Source: Gnetum montanum | Lineage: Eukaryota; Streptophyta; Gnetopsida; Gnetales; Gnetaceae | Assembly: GCA_015680685.1 (NCBI GenBank) | Contig: MNCI01020276.1 | Span: forward strand, 232,994-296,993 | Reading direction: 5' to 3' | Length of the DNA stretch: 64,000 nt | Shown here: positions 47,021 to 57,476 of the stretch, piece after piece | Numbering within the stretch: the stretch's first letter is position 1 | Layout of the letters: every line of letters starts with the position of its first letter | Made by a program: the position numbers and the translations under genes | The notes under the pieces: generated by a model | The model's input: the letters and a program-made list of their open reading frames with translations, nothing else | Told to the model about the DNA's origin: nothing | The model's database searches: none

Positions 47021-47856
47021 TGATGAGTCATGAGTTGTTGGCTATGATATCACACCCACGATATTGTGTATGCGATATCGCAGCCTAGATGTGATATCGG
47101 ATACGTGATATTGTGGTCTGTCTCCTCATCTATAAATAAGAGGTAGGTAGATTTGGTTAGGGGGCTATTTTAGTATTAAGGTAGGGACTTTTTGTCAGTT
47201 TTTCCTCTCAACCCTTTCTTCCAGTGCATGCACATAGTGTGATGATTGTAATTTTACGACATCCTTATTCGAGTGTGACATACTTGGACACACACATGAC
47301 CAACAATAAAGATTGAGATTACTTCATCATTGCAGCATCCACTTAGTTTAATTATTTAGTTGTTATTGTTATTTATTGCTTTCTTAGTTAATATCTCTCT
47401 ACCCTCATATCCTAGTAATGCGGAATGAGTACGACTTAATCACGAGCATTTAAGTGTGACTACTTGGTAGCCTAGTAGCATACCTAGGCCATGCGCTTGG
47501 TAATCCCAGTGGTAGTCATGCATGAGGTCCAAGATGTGTACGAATGATTAAGGAACGGATGCTGATTGTACTTAGGCTAGTTTAGATTTTCTCTCACCCT
47601 CTCTCTCCTAGCTTAGTTGATATTATTTCCCATCATACCTAGGAGTAGCATTAGTGTAGGAACACATCATACACCCCACTCTAGACTAAACCAGATGTGA
47701 CAAAGCTAATACTAGTCTAGGTGGGAAGACAACAAATTGTGATCTACAAGTAATTATCTAGATACCACAACTAGTCCTTCTATGAAGTTCGATCGGATCG
47801 TGCGTGAAGCGCTCGTATTCATATGGTTGAGTGTAGGGGTACCTCACCACTCATTA
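47021..47856 (+). repeat. 3' LTR of element C (836 bp)
   Basis: Complete from TGATGAG to CTCATTA. It shares the palindrome array (47047-47113), TATA box (47129-47142) and AATAAAG (47307-47313) with the 5' LTR. Differences from the 5' LTR are mostly transitions at CpG or CHG positions, so the insertion is not very recent. Confidence 0.92.
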
Positions 47857-47907
47857 GTATCGAAGCTTAGTACTCTATCTTTTGACATCAATTTACATGA
47901 GTGAACT

Positions 47908-49310
47908 ATGGAGAAGACATCTTACATAAAGCTACCTATGTTTGATGGGTTTGACTTTGCCCATTGGAAGGCAAGGATGTAAGGCTTCTTCGACTCTATG
48001 AAGTTTGAAGTATGGGAGTCCATCCTCAAAGGGTACACATGGCTTGTTGATAGCACCAAAAAAGCCATCAAGCCATGGAGCAAATGGACACAAGAAGAAA
48101 AAGATAAATTCATGTTTGATTCTAAAGTAAAAATTTATTTATTTATTTTTCGCTAAATAAATCTAAATTTAATAGAGTAGCTAGATGTAAAACGACCAAA
48201 GAAATTTGGAAAACATTAGAGTCTACGTATGAGGGAAGTTCAATAGTTAAGCAATCTAAATTTTTAGTTTTGCAAAGTGAGTATGATAAGTAAAATGAAA
48301 GAAGGAGAGAAAAGAAATTAGAGGTATTGGTAACGATTTGCTTGAAAGTGATGTCATCATAAAAATGATTAGAAATCTTCAATCGAAATCTAGACTAAAG
48401 GTGACAACCATGGAGGAAATAAGAGATTTCTCCATTCCAAAATTTGAAGATCTTCAAAGTGCTCTTATTGCTTATGAAATGAACCTCATAGGTGAAGGGG
48501 CAATTAAAGGAAAATCCATTGCCCTAAATTCTACCTCTAAGGAAAAAGAACCTGCTAAGAAAGAATAGAGTAGCAAAGAGGCAATAACACTTCTCTCAAG
48601 AAGGCTATAAAGGCTTATGATAAAAAGGAATGAAAGCTCAAATTAGTAGAGACCCAACCCATTCAAAGGTAAAGAAAGACGTAGAAATTTTTCAAGTTCC
48701 AATTTTTATTCTTCTTTAATAGAATGTTGGATTTGTGGTGAAAGAGGCCATATGGTCTTCGAATGTGCTAGTAATGGTAGGTTGCAACAAAGGGATAGAA
48801 GTGATATGGAACGAAAAAAGATCAACTTTTACACAAGTTAGGATGAGGGGGAGCAAAGTGAAGAAGAGGTGGAGAATGATGTAAAGGACTCATACCTCAT
48901 CTGTATGGCCCTCACAAATGATGATGTTTGCACCTCATATGATGAATTTGAAAATGAAGAAGAAAGGTATGAACTTTTGTGCAATGAACTTTTATCTTTT
49001 CAAAATATTTTGTGAATTAAAGGTTGGTTAAAGGGAAATAGTTCCTTTAGATGGTTTTAGGACAAGAAAGAAGTCCACATGATAAGAGTGGATTGGGATG
49101 TTGTACACTAGATGAATCATCTACACCAAACCCATCTCAACCAAAGGCTACTTCAAATAATGAGGGATCAATGGGCATTACATCTCAACTAAGAGTAGCT
49201 CCAAGGCATGATCACTTTAACTACTATGGGAAGGTGAGATGTTATTATTATCATAAATTTGGGCATAAGAAATGTGAGTGTAATTTAAATTTTATCATTT
49301 GAATACCTGG
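47908..49310 (+). pseudogene. Element G gag (copia UBN2-type) with zinc knuckle
   Basis: The ATG at 47908 begins 'MEKTSYIKLPMFDGFDF', typical of copia gag, and is followed by 'AHWKARM' and a TAA. Further on are a 76-codon open piece (48338-48568, 'FEDLQSALIAYEMNLIGE') and a canonical CX2CX4HX4C knuckle CWICGERGHMVFEC (48725-48766). A second cysteine-rich motif, CYYYHKFGHKKC (about 49223-49258), has lost one Cys. Several stops break the frame. Confidence 0.8.
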
Positions 49311-49679
49311 TCATATCATAAGACTTCTTGGTCTTACCAAAATACATAGAGAAAGGAAATCTAAGAAGGTAAAAAGGAATGGAGGACTACTCAAAAGGAC
49401 AAGGGAGTTTGATAAGTTTAGAGAATTAAAAGGAAGGAATAGGAGAATGAGAGGACTCTCTCCAAAAATTTTGTAAAAGGGTGTCAAGCCTTAGAGATTA
49501 AAGAAGTTTGTATGAGAAGAGAAACCTCAAAAGAGAAATCTCATGCTTAAGCCTACTAAGCACCCTCATTCTCTTTATCAAGAAAGGTAAGTACATGTAA
49601 GTTTTTGATTAATGATGTGTATTTTTAAGACTATAATCCTTGGAAGCCATTCCTAAATCCCTTTCTATTGAGCCTCATC
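49311..49679 (+). other. Element G region between gag and internal array
   Basis: A lysine-codon-rich, purine-rich stretch with frequent stops. No protease or integrase motif is recognised where pol should begin. Confidence 0.5.
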
Positions 49680-49922
49680 CAGAGGAAATGTCTTCCTAAA
49701 GATGTCTCCTAGAAGACATCTACTTCCAAAAGGAGACATTTACATAGATACGTCTACTCCTAAAATGAGACATCTTTCTATCTTTTTCCTTAATGCAGTA
49801 GATATGTCTACTTTCAAAAGGATATTTCTACCTATAGTAATGGATGTGGAGGAGATGTCTATGTTCCAAAGAAGACATCTTCTTTCTTATTAAAAACCCT
49901 TCTTTGGCATGGTTATATAAAT
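49680..49922 (+). promoter_or_regulatory. Internal AGATGTCTCC array and TATA box of element G
   Basis: At least eight AGATGTCTCC / GGAGACATCT-type units (for example 49700-49709, 49713-49720, 49723-49731, 49770-49776, 49853-49862, 49873-49880) lie in about 190 bases. They are followed by TATATAAAT (49914-49922) and an ATG about 33 bases later. The same motif array occupies U3 of both LTRs of G. This is the copia counterpart of the internal block in element C. Confidence 0.5.
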
Positions 49923-49949
49923 TCAAATCCTTCCTTTTTGTTCATTTTC

Positions 49950-51655
49950 ATTGAAGATGACCATGAGGAGATGACCAAGGCACCACTAGTAATAGTGATT
50001 TAAGTAGTTATGGCCCCATAAGAAGGTTAAAATGTCAAGGGCGTTGCCAAAGAAGAGGTCTAGGAGATGCTCCACTAGCAATGCAAGCACCTACGCTCCC
50101 TTGTTTAGGTCTACCAACATCCAACATCGGTTTGAGGTAACTTGAATAGTTAACATTACTTTTGAGTGTTCTATGTCCTTTCCTCTCCATAGGCAGCAAG
50201 CATTGATGAGTTATTTTTAAGTTTTGAACTAGGCTACTATCATTATCAAGGATTTCTTGGTTCCTGAAGTTCTTATTAAAGAAATCTATTGTAACATTGT
50301 TATTACCAATGTTGTTGTTGAGGGATTTACATCTATGGTTGGGGGTTTAGTTATTAATGTGTCTTTCCAAGTGGTGAATGCACTTCTTAGGATTTCTAGT
50401 GTGGATGTCTTTTGGGTTGCCATTCATTCGATGAATGATATTTTTATGAATAGTGTAATTTTTGTCACACATGATGAGTTCTGTGATGCCTTATTTGGTG
50501 AGTTTATATCTTTTGGTAGAGGAAAAATTTATAAGAACAAGATGTCTCTAGATGCTTCCATCTTGTCCCTTATTTTTCTATATAACATCATTGTAAAAGG
50601 AGGAAGCTATAACTATTTGTTGCCACTCTAAGCTTTTGTTCTTTACTGCCTACTTAGAGGATAGCCACTAGACTTGGGTCATACTCTTTGGCTATGACAT
50701 GTTGAACATGTTCATCAAAGAGAGGATCTTTGGGCATCCTTACCTCATTAGCTTGTTGATTCATTAGAGAGGTGTGCCCATTCAGGAGATGCCTTTACTC
50801 AAAGGCAAGACGAGTCTTGGGGGATATAGAAAAAAGGAGATCCTTCCATGTAGTTGAAGTAGGACCAAGCACTTGGCCATCTCCATCACAGAAGAAGAGA
50901 TCAACATCATCATCCAGGGTCTCTCCTTAGTTGAGAAGGTCCAAACATATTTGTGGATAGGTGAGATCTTCCCTGAAGAAGTTATTGTGGCTGTTTGATC
51001 TTACTTTGGGGATGATCAGTAAGAATCTCTCTTACTTGCATAAGAGAATGGACACTGCTGGAGTACCGCTTTCTCCTGATGGGCAATAGTTTGAGGAGGT
51101 TACCACTCCTCCCATTTCAAATAGTGAGGAGGACATTCCTACTCCATCGAGATACTTTGTAGTAGCTAGACCCTCCTGGGCCTATGACTGGAAAAATGAG
51201 TTTGATTCTGAGTAGCTTGATGTACCATTGATACATGTCTAGGGGGAGCATCCTGATTCCATGTAGCCTAGTATTAACTTCCATTAGGATGATGCTCTAA
51301 GATCATTCGAGTAGTAGGTTATGGAGAGTATTTTTGAAGCTTCATCCCAATGAAGGTTTGTTGATGCCATTACTTATTAGAGAAAGGAAGCTTTGTCCTC
51401 CTCACAGGAGACTCCAACCTAGCCAGATCCACCAATTTCATCTCGATTTTAAGTGAAGCTTTGTCTATGAAGAGCTCCTATCCATCCACCCACTTTAGAT
51501 GATGATGATGAGCTACACACATCCAACGTAAGTACTAGCAGTGATGATGATGAGGAGAAGACTTATAGACCTTGTGTTGTAGATGCTTCAGATGAGGACT
51601 CTAATGATGCTACAAAGATTAGTGGTTTGAGTCCTTGGGTCATCCCTCCTTTTTG
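49950..51655 (+). pseudogene. Element G accessory ORF
   Basis: A basic start region ('PKKRSRRCSTSNASTYAP', about 50052-50105) leads to 'TNIQHRFEV' and a 124-codon open stretch (50257-50631) with 'LVINVSFQVVNALLRI'. Its overall look is that of the plant LTR-element accessory domain. The last third is acidic (Asp/Glu/Ser-rich, 51470-51630). Stops are mostly TAG in places where CAG would fit. The relation to the aORF of C and D is suggested by size, position and pattern but is not shown by alignment. Confidence 0.45.
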
Positions 51656-51660
51656 ATGAT

Positions 51661-51676
51661 GTCCAAAAAGGGGGAG
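51661..51676 (+). other. Internal polypurine tract of element G
   Basis: CCAAAAAGGGGGAGAG is a textbook copia polypurine tract, but it lies about 420 bases before the 3' LTR. The tract directly before the LTR (about 52078-52090, AAAAAGACAGAG) is a poorer version. Confidence 0.6.
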
Positions 51677-52092
51677 AGAGTTTTTGATGTATATTGACAT
51701 GGATAGTTTAATTTATGAACAATTTTGATGTATATGGACATGGACAATTTGATGTATGCATATGTGATTTTTGTTGTGGACTCACACCGATGTGATTTTT
51801 GTACATGATGAGGAGAGTTCAGTGGGCATATGTGTTGTGAATAGTTTTTGAGGATAGATTATGCTATAGAAAAATCATGCTTCTATATCATGTGTTGTGT
51901 TGTAGCTAGGTTTTATGTGGTTCATGCAATCTCTATCCTATGCCTTGAGCTTTAGAGCCTTAATCTTAGTTATATCCTTGACTACCATTGGAATTTATAC
52001 ATCTTAATATTTTTATTGATCATTATTATTATTTATTGGTTTATTGACTCACCCATTTTTTAAGTTTTGGACATCACCAAAAAGACAGAGAT

Positions 52093-53148
52093 TGTGGAAT
52101 GGAGAACATAAAATGTTGTGGAATGTGATGATTTTATATGGCATGAATGAAAGCTCAAGAAATGACATCTATAAAAAGGTGTCAAAGTGGAAACTACAAG
52201 CACTCAAGGGAGGATGAATGAGTAGGAAGACTACAAGCAAAGTGACAATGCTCTAGTTATCGAGAGGAAGCTAAATTGGCAAAATGAAGCCTAAGAAATC
52301 AAAGTTAAAAAGTTGAGAAGAAGTTTGCAAGAAGTAGAAGATGTCTTGACCAAAGTGAAGTACATTTAGAGAAGATGTCTTGCAAAAATAGGAGCATCTT
52401 CTTTTCAGAGAAGACATCTCCATAGAGACATCTCCCAAGAAACCTCCCACTTGTGGAGGAGACATCTTCCTAGATTTGAAGTTAATTTTAGAGAGACATC
52501 CCAATATTGAAGAAGATATCTATACTAGCTGTTGCATGAATTTTGAGGTATTTTTGGAAACTTCAAGGCTATAAGAAGACTTAATTCTCTTGGGTATTGT
52601 GCAAGCATTAAGTAAGCATTGTCACTACTAAAGTAATCATTATACATTGTACTTGTTTACTTCATTTGTCAAATCATTTTCTTGATTGGTTATTGAATTA
52701 TGCTTCAAAGTAGAAGGACTTGTAATTTAGGTTACATTATTTTCTTGTGATTTTGTTTCTCTCTTGTAGCCCTATTGGGGTTGATGAGCTTGTCAGGATC
52801 CTAAAAAATTGAATGTTTGTGTAGCATCAAAATACTTTGGAGCAGAGCTCAATATGTAAAGGTTGTGAGATCCTTAAAACCACATTCTAAGCTTGTTGGG
52901 ACCTTGTAGGATTGAGTAGTTTTGCAAGGATGAAACACTCTAGAGAAAAGCTTAGAGCTTCTATAGGCTATGATGCTCCTCAAACCACTTTTTAGAGAAA
53001 CAAAGTCTGGAGGTGTGCAAGGGATCTATCCTTCGAGTGTAGAGTACCCAAGTTGGAAAACCATGTAAATTTTGGGTGTGGTTTTTGTAGTTGTTTATTT
53101 TTATTTGGGGAACTTATTCATCCTTCCATTTTAATTTCTTGATCCTCA
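52093..53148 (+). repeat. 3' LTR of element G (about 1,056 bp)
   Basis: It begins TGTGGAATGG after the polypurine tract and ends CCTCA. It matches the 5' LTR (38479-39553). The AGATGTCT/AGACATCT array is at 52345-52520 and a TATA-like CTATAAGAAG at about 52569. Confidence 0.88.
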
Positions 53149-53595
53149 TAACCATATCTTGTAGTCTCATTAAGGTTAAACTATGAGGTCATCGCCACTC
53201 ATAGTCACTAAATGCATCAATCATGACTCATGACATTTTTCTAAGACTTATGGTGAACTATTCTAAGAAAACTAGATAGTTCATAGTGACATTTTTACAA
53301 TCTAAATTTGGCTAACAAATGAACATAAATTAAGCTAAAATTTTGCAAGAATATAGATCATTTCAAGAGCTTTCAAATGAGACCATAATCATCTCAAAAC
53401 TCTAAATAACGAGCGAATTATGGACTTCCAAAGTGGATCTAAAAATATGATTTTCTTACCATGACCCATGGTCCAAGATCTATGGTATCCTTAATTTCAA
53501 AAATTTTTAATCATTTTATTAGATCAAGACTCATGACCTCATTTTCACTCTTGGTATCTTTAGATTTGATTTTTCATTATTTTTGTAGACCACAT
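53149..53595. other. Right flank of element G with CATGA/TCATG palindromes
   Basis: It contains ATCATGACTCATGAC (about 53219-53233), ACCATGACCCATGGT (53459-53473) and related units, the same cluster type as 37455-37850. No gene is seen. Confidence 0.45.
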
Positions 53596-54965
53596 TCAAT
53601 GGAAACTTCTCTTTTAAGAAGAAACTCTAGCTAATAAAATCTACAATGGAATGTTTACCTCTTTAAATTATGTCATGTATTAAGACATCTAAAAGCATGA
53701 AATTAAAAAATAAAAATAATTTTATTTTATTTTAAAGGAAAATAAAAACTCTTTCTATTATAGACAAGGAATAAGTTTGTTAATTTTTAAATAAAGGTGG
53801 GACTTGATTATGCCTTTAATAAGCAACTTACTAGGAGAACTTAATCGTAATATTTGAAGAATGTCTTTAAGTTAAAAGTCATTAGTTTTGTTACATGAAA
53901 AGACATAAATGTTATGCTAACTATAATATACAATCATTACCTACATATAATATGTAGAGTTCAATTTTTGTTAATTGGAATAGGATGTGCTGCAAGAATC
54001 TAATCAAAAATACATATTTGAATTACTAATGTGATTTAGACAATAAAAGGAAAACCTTATAGTTTAAGTGTTAGTACCTTGCTATAATAAAAAAATTCAA
54101 TTTAAAATGCAAATTGTAACTCCCTAGGTTATTATTCATGGTCATTAATGAATGGTCTTTAGTTAATTGCATCAATGTAGTAGTGTTGACATAGGGTTTT
54201 CTACATTGATTTATTAGTGTTGACATAAAGATAATAAATGCCTATATAAATGGATTCACAAACTGCATTTATGGCACCTTTTGATCAATACCTTAGCCAA
54301 ACTCTTGTAGTTTTATTTTGTAGAAGTTAGAATTTGTTAGTGTTTTATTTGAGTATCTTGTGCTTGGACACATTGCCTCACCACAATAAAGATTGAGATA
54401 ATTTGATTTCATTGCAATAGTTTAACATAGCATAAAATTTACCTTAATGTAATTTAATTGTTAATGTATATTGCTTTAGTATTTACATTTCCTTGCATGT
54501 TAATGAAATGGTAGAATGAGTGCAACTAGTTTCATGTGTAAGCACATATTTGCTTGGTAATCCAAGCAATGCTATTGCTTGGTTTTGCTAGTAGTATAAT
54601 GGTGGTAATCCTAGTAGTGGGTACATGCATTTAGGACATTTATGACAAATTGAAAATCAACACTTATTGCTCGTAGGCTAGAGTAGGCTTTATCTTTACA
54701 CTTAGCTTAGATATTTTAGACTTTAATACGATAATATTTTAATATTATTTTTAGTATGGATTGAATAATATCAAGATCATATTTCTCAATTACACTTAAT
54801 CATATGCATTAGAACCACAGAAGTATAATTGGGAAGATAATGACTTGTGACCAAATGTTTAGCTATCTAGATACCATAATAGTACAATTCACAAAATACA
54901 ATTAGATCACTTATGTATGCCCATCAATTGTATGATTGGACAGTGGGACTGATCATCACTTATCA
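53596..54965 (+). repeat. LTR of gypsy element I1 (about 1,370 bp)
   Basis: It is similar along its length to 57477-58870. It has TATA box CTATATAAATGG (54243-54254), AATAAAG (54384-54390) and an end in CTTATCA just before a tRNA-Asp-type primer site. R/U5 phrases such as GGTAATCC and GAATGAGTGCAACTAG recall element C's LTR. The left border is estimated from where the two copies begin to match. Confidence 0.75.
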
Positions 54966-54966
54966 T

Positions 54967-54984
54967 TGGTGTCATTGCCAAGGA
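54967..54984 (+). other. Primer-binding site of element I1
   Basis: TGGTGTCATTGCCAAGGA differs from the tRNA-Asp complement TGGCGCCGTTGCCGGGGA by five transitions. It is one base from the LTR end. Confidence 0.7.
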
Positions 54985-55109
54985 TTGATGCTAGTGACCT
55001 AGATGGTTAGATTTATAAACGATCACTGTTAGAAATTAAATGGTTTATCCATTAAAATAACATTAGTTTATTTAAAAACATACATGATAATTAAAAATTT
55101 CTTCTTTTT

Positions 55110-56040
55110 GTAGGGCCAATTTCCCATGTGTTGATGATTCTATATAGGAACATGATATACCCATCAAGAAGAGGAACAATGTGTCACATCAAGTTAAAGT
55201 TGTCTACCAACATTTGGATCCATACTATCTGAGCTCCACCTTTATCCTTCATTATGATGACTACATGTGATGAAGGGACCTAGATGATAACATTATGTTG
55301 CTACCTAATCATTTAGATCTATCAATGTTCACGGTAGTGTTGATAAAGATTAGAGTTGAAGAAGTTGTTGATGACTATAGGATGGCTAATGAGACATCTA
55401 GGTCCAACTACAAAAAGATCATTTCATGGAAGCATGACATAAAGTCATTAGGGAAAAGGGGTCTACCATCTCATTGACATTGTAGTCTAAAAAGAAGAAC
55501 ACAAACTATCATTCAAAAAAATCCAATTGCAAAAATTCCTCCTTCTTCAATGTAGGTAACATGACAATTCCATGGCAACATTTAGCCTTGGTAGGTAATG
55601 AAGGAAAAGGGAGAGGATGACCGAACATAAGAAGGACCTCCAAGCCTAGGTATTTTTGTAGATCATCCATAGATAACCAAAGGGGTCATGGAAGGAGAGA
55701 AAGTTAGCATGACTCTTCTAGTTTACATCATTCTCATCATCATCATCATCAAGCTCTAATGAGGATGAGTGTGACAAAGAGAGAAGAAGTAATGATAGAT
55801 GACTTGGTGAAGATGAGATACCATAGACATGAGAGAAGACATATTAGGTAACATAGAAAGGGACATTATCATGACAAGGATAATGCTGAATGAGATAATT
55901 ATGACACACCTCAAATTTCTACAAGGAGTATTGTCAATATTAAGGAGGACATGTACATATCAACTAGACAATAAAGAAAAAACTAGATTAAATGTCTAGA
56001 CATGAAGAAAATCTCTAAGTCTTAGGGAGGTTACAATGCT
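55110..56040 (+). pseudogene. Element I1 gag N-terminal part
   Basis: The plus strand reads 'STFILHYDDY' and 'RDLDDNIMLLPNHLDLSMF', matching 'FTFILHQDEQ' and 'RDLEGNIVLPPDRAI' of element A gag. A 60-codon open piece is at 55295-55477. A CAT microsatellite lies at 55731-55753. The homology to unit I2 ends near 56035, where the G-rich tract begins. Confidence 0.65.
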
Positions 56041-56059
56041 CTTTTTTTGAATTGTGAGC

Positions 56060-56215
56060 TTAAAGGGATTTGTGTGGTGGGAAAGAGGGGGTTGGGGGAG
56101 GGGTGCATGGGGGATGGGGGTGGGGTAGGGGAAGGGAAGAAAGAAGAGGAGGGATGGGGAGAAAGATTGTGAGGGTGAAGGAGGAAGGAGGGGAGTGCTA
56201 AGTAGGACCAAGGAG
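56060..56215 (+). repeat. G-rich polypurine tract (quadruplex-prone)
   Basis: More than ten runs of 3-5 G, separated by 1-6 bases, lie within about 150 bases, with almost no C on the plus strand. This far exceeds the four-run requirement for an intramolecular G-quadruplex. It is absent from the paralogous unit I2 at the matching point. Confidence 0.8.
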
Positions 56216-56345
56216 TGGGGGGATGGAGTTGATTTAGACTCTTTGAAATTATCTCATGTTAAGAGTGATGTGTATTAATGTAGAGCTTTCATAAAACTTA
56301 TCTCATAAGGAAACTAAAAACTTTAGTAAAAGTTAATATCATCAG

Positions 56346-56918
56346 TGTGACATCCCATTCCTGGATTTCATGGAAAACATTAAATATAAATTATATTAGA
56401 CATTAGGTGTAAGAAGATAACATAGAAAATTTCAAATATATGTAATATTTGACATTAAGAATAAAGAAAATAAGAGGGAAAATGTAGAAGGAAATAGATA
56501 AAAAGTACTTTCTTAATGTAGAATAATGTATTTGGATCATGCACTAGGAATTCCCTGGAGTTATCTTCCTTTGGAATCTATTCCTTAGAGGCAATTCAAC
56601 ACTACCACCATGGTTAGGCCTTCAATTGGTCAAAAGGGATGGCCAATCCTCTTCTTGTCTTACTTCACCTAGCACCTATGACTTACCTTTACTAGCTTCA
56701 CAACTCCATGTTGATACGACCTCTAATGCCTAGGTATAAATACCTTAGGTCAAACCCCTAAAGGTCACCTAGAGAGACATCTCCATTATTACAACATGTT
56801 CTTTTGGGTCTTAATTACAACTATCCTTTCAAGTCTTATTATGCTAATATCAAGATTAGTTATGAAGAGACACCATATTTGTTATGTAGCAGTGCCCTTT
56901 AGAAATGGGGACATTACA
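56346..56918 (-). repeat. J1: solo LTR of an iMet-primed element (573 bp)
   Basis: Plus-strand ends are TGTGACATCCC (56346) and GGGGACATTACA (to 56918), which are inverted. The flanks ATCAG (56341-56345) and ATCAA (56919-56923) are a near-perfect target duplication. It matches 61234-61728, whose adjacent primer site shows that the coding strand is minus. No internal sequence is present. Confidence 0.7.
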
Positions 56919-56929
56919 ATCAAGGTAAC

Positions 56930-57400
56930 ATCTTATTGTGTAACTTAAGACAACCAAGAAAAGTCTTTTGGTTTATATCTAAAATACAGAATAGAATTTA
57001 AGTTTAATAATAGAATTGAAACACAATGGATAAAATGATAAGGATGTAGAAGAGATGTAAATGCTTAGATGGATTTTAAGAGTCACTAGTAAAGATCACG
57101 TCAATAACTATCTTATTAGGGAAAGTTTGGGTAGCATCCATAGATGAGAGAATACTAAGTTAACTAAGATGAAGATCATAGAATGTGTTTGTTAGAAGAT
57201 GTTGCTTTATTAAAGTTAAAGGAAAACAAAAATGAAGTAGAGCTAAATATAGTTGGCATATAAGAATAAAGAAGGATATTTGAGATTTGGGATTTAAAGC
57301 TTATTTAGCTCTTAATAAGAGTGAATGATGGAAAATAATTCTTATATAGCTAACCCCATGTAGTTGGGATAAGATTGGGATGCTTATGATGATTTTTAAG
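56930..57400 (+). pseudogene. LINE (L1-type) 3' end fragment
   Basis: The plus strand reads 'MLRWILRVTSKDHVNNYLI', similar to the RT C-terminal segment 'MLRWMCGxTRKDxIRNExI' of plant L1 elements. It ends with ATAGCTAACCCCATGTAGTT and GGGATAAGATTGGGATGCTT, the typical 3' tail region of plant LINEs. It is 5'-truncated, as usual for LINE copies. Confidence 0.7.
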
Positions 57401-57476
57401 AATATTTATTATTCTTATTCATATTATACATATTATAATAATTATTGAATAGTAAATAAAGAGTAATTACTTTACT

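Larger units (their letters stand above)
39563..47856 (+). mobile_element. Element C: pol-less gypsy-type retroelement with gag and aORF
   Basis: Bounded by TGATGAG (39563) and CTCATTA (47856) and flanked by the perfect 5-bp duplication GTATC (39558-39562 and 47857-47861). Contents: 5' LTR (39563-40310, its last about 90 bases and the primer site missing at a one-base gap), gag (40312-42090), a segment holding a 719-base gap, an internal palindrome/TATA block (43500-43590), an aORF (44082-46850), a polypurine tract and a 3' LTR (47021-47856). No pol domain is visible; the 719-base gap is too small for a complete one. Confidence 0.88.
38479..53148 (+). mobile_element. Element G: pol-less Ty1/copia-type element, split by element C
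   Basis: The 5' LTR is 38479-39553 and the 3' LTR 52093-53148. The iMet primer site begins at 39556, is interrupted at 39562 by element C (39563-47856 plus the GTATC duplication), and continues at 47862. Gag lies at 47908-49310, a promoter-like motif array at 49680-49922, an accessory ORF at about 49950-51655, and polypurine tracts near 51664 and 52080. No integrase, RT or RNase H is found, so it is non-autonomous. Without C its length is about 6.4 kb. Flanking AAACC/TAACC may be a decayed target duplication. Confidence 0.8.
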
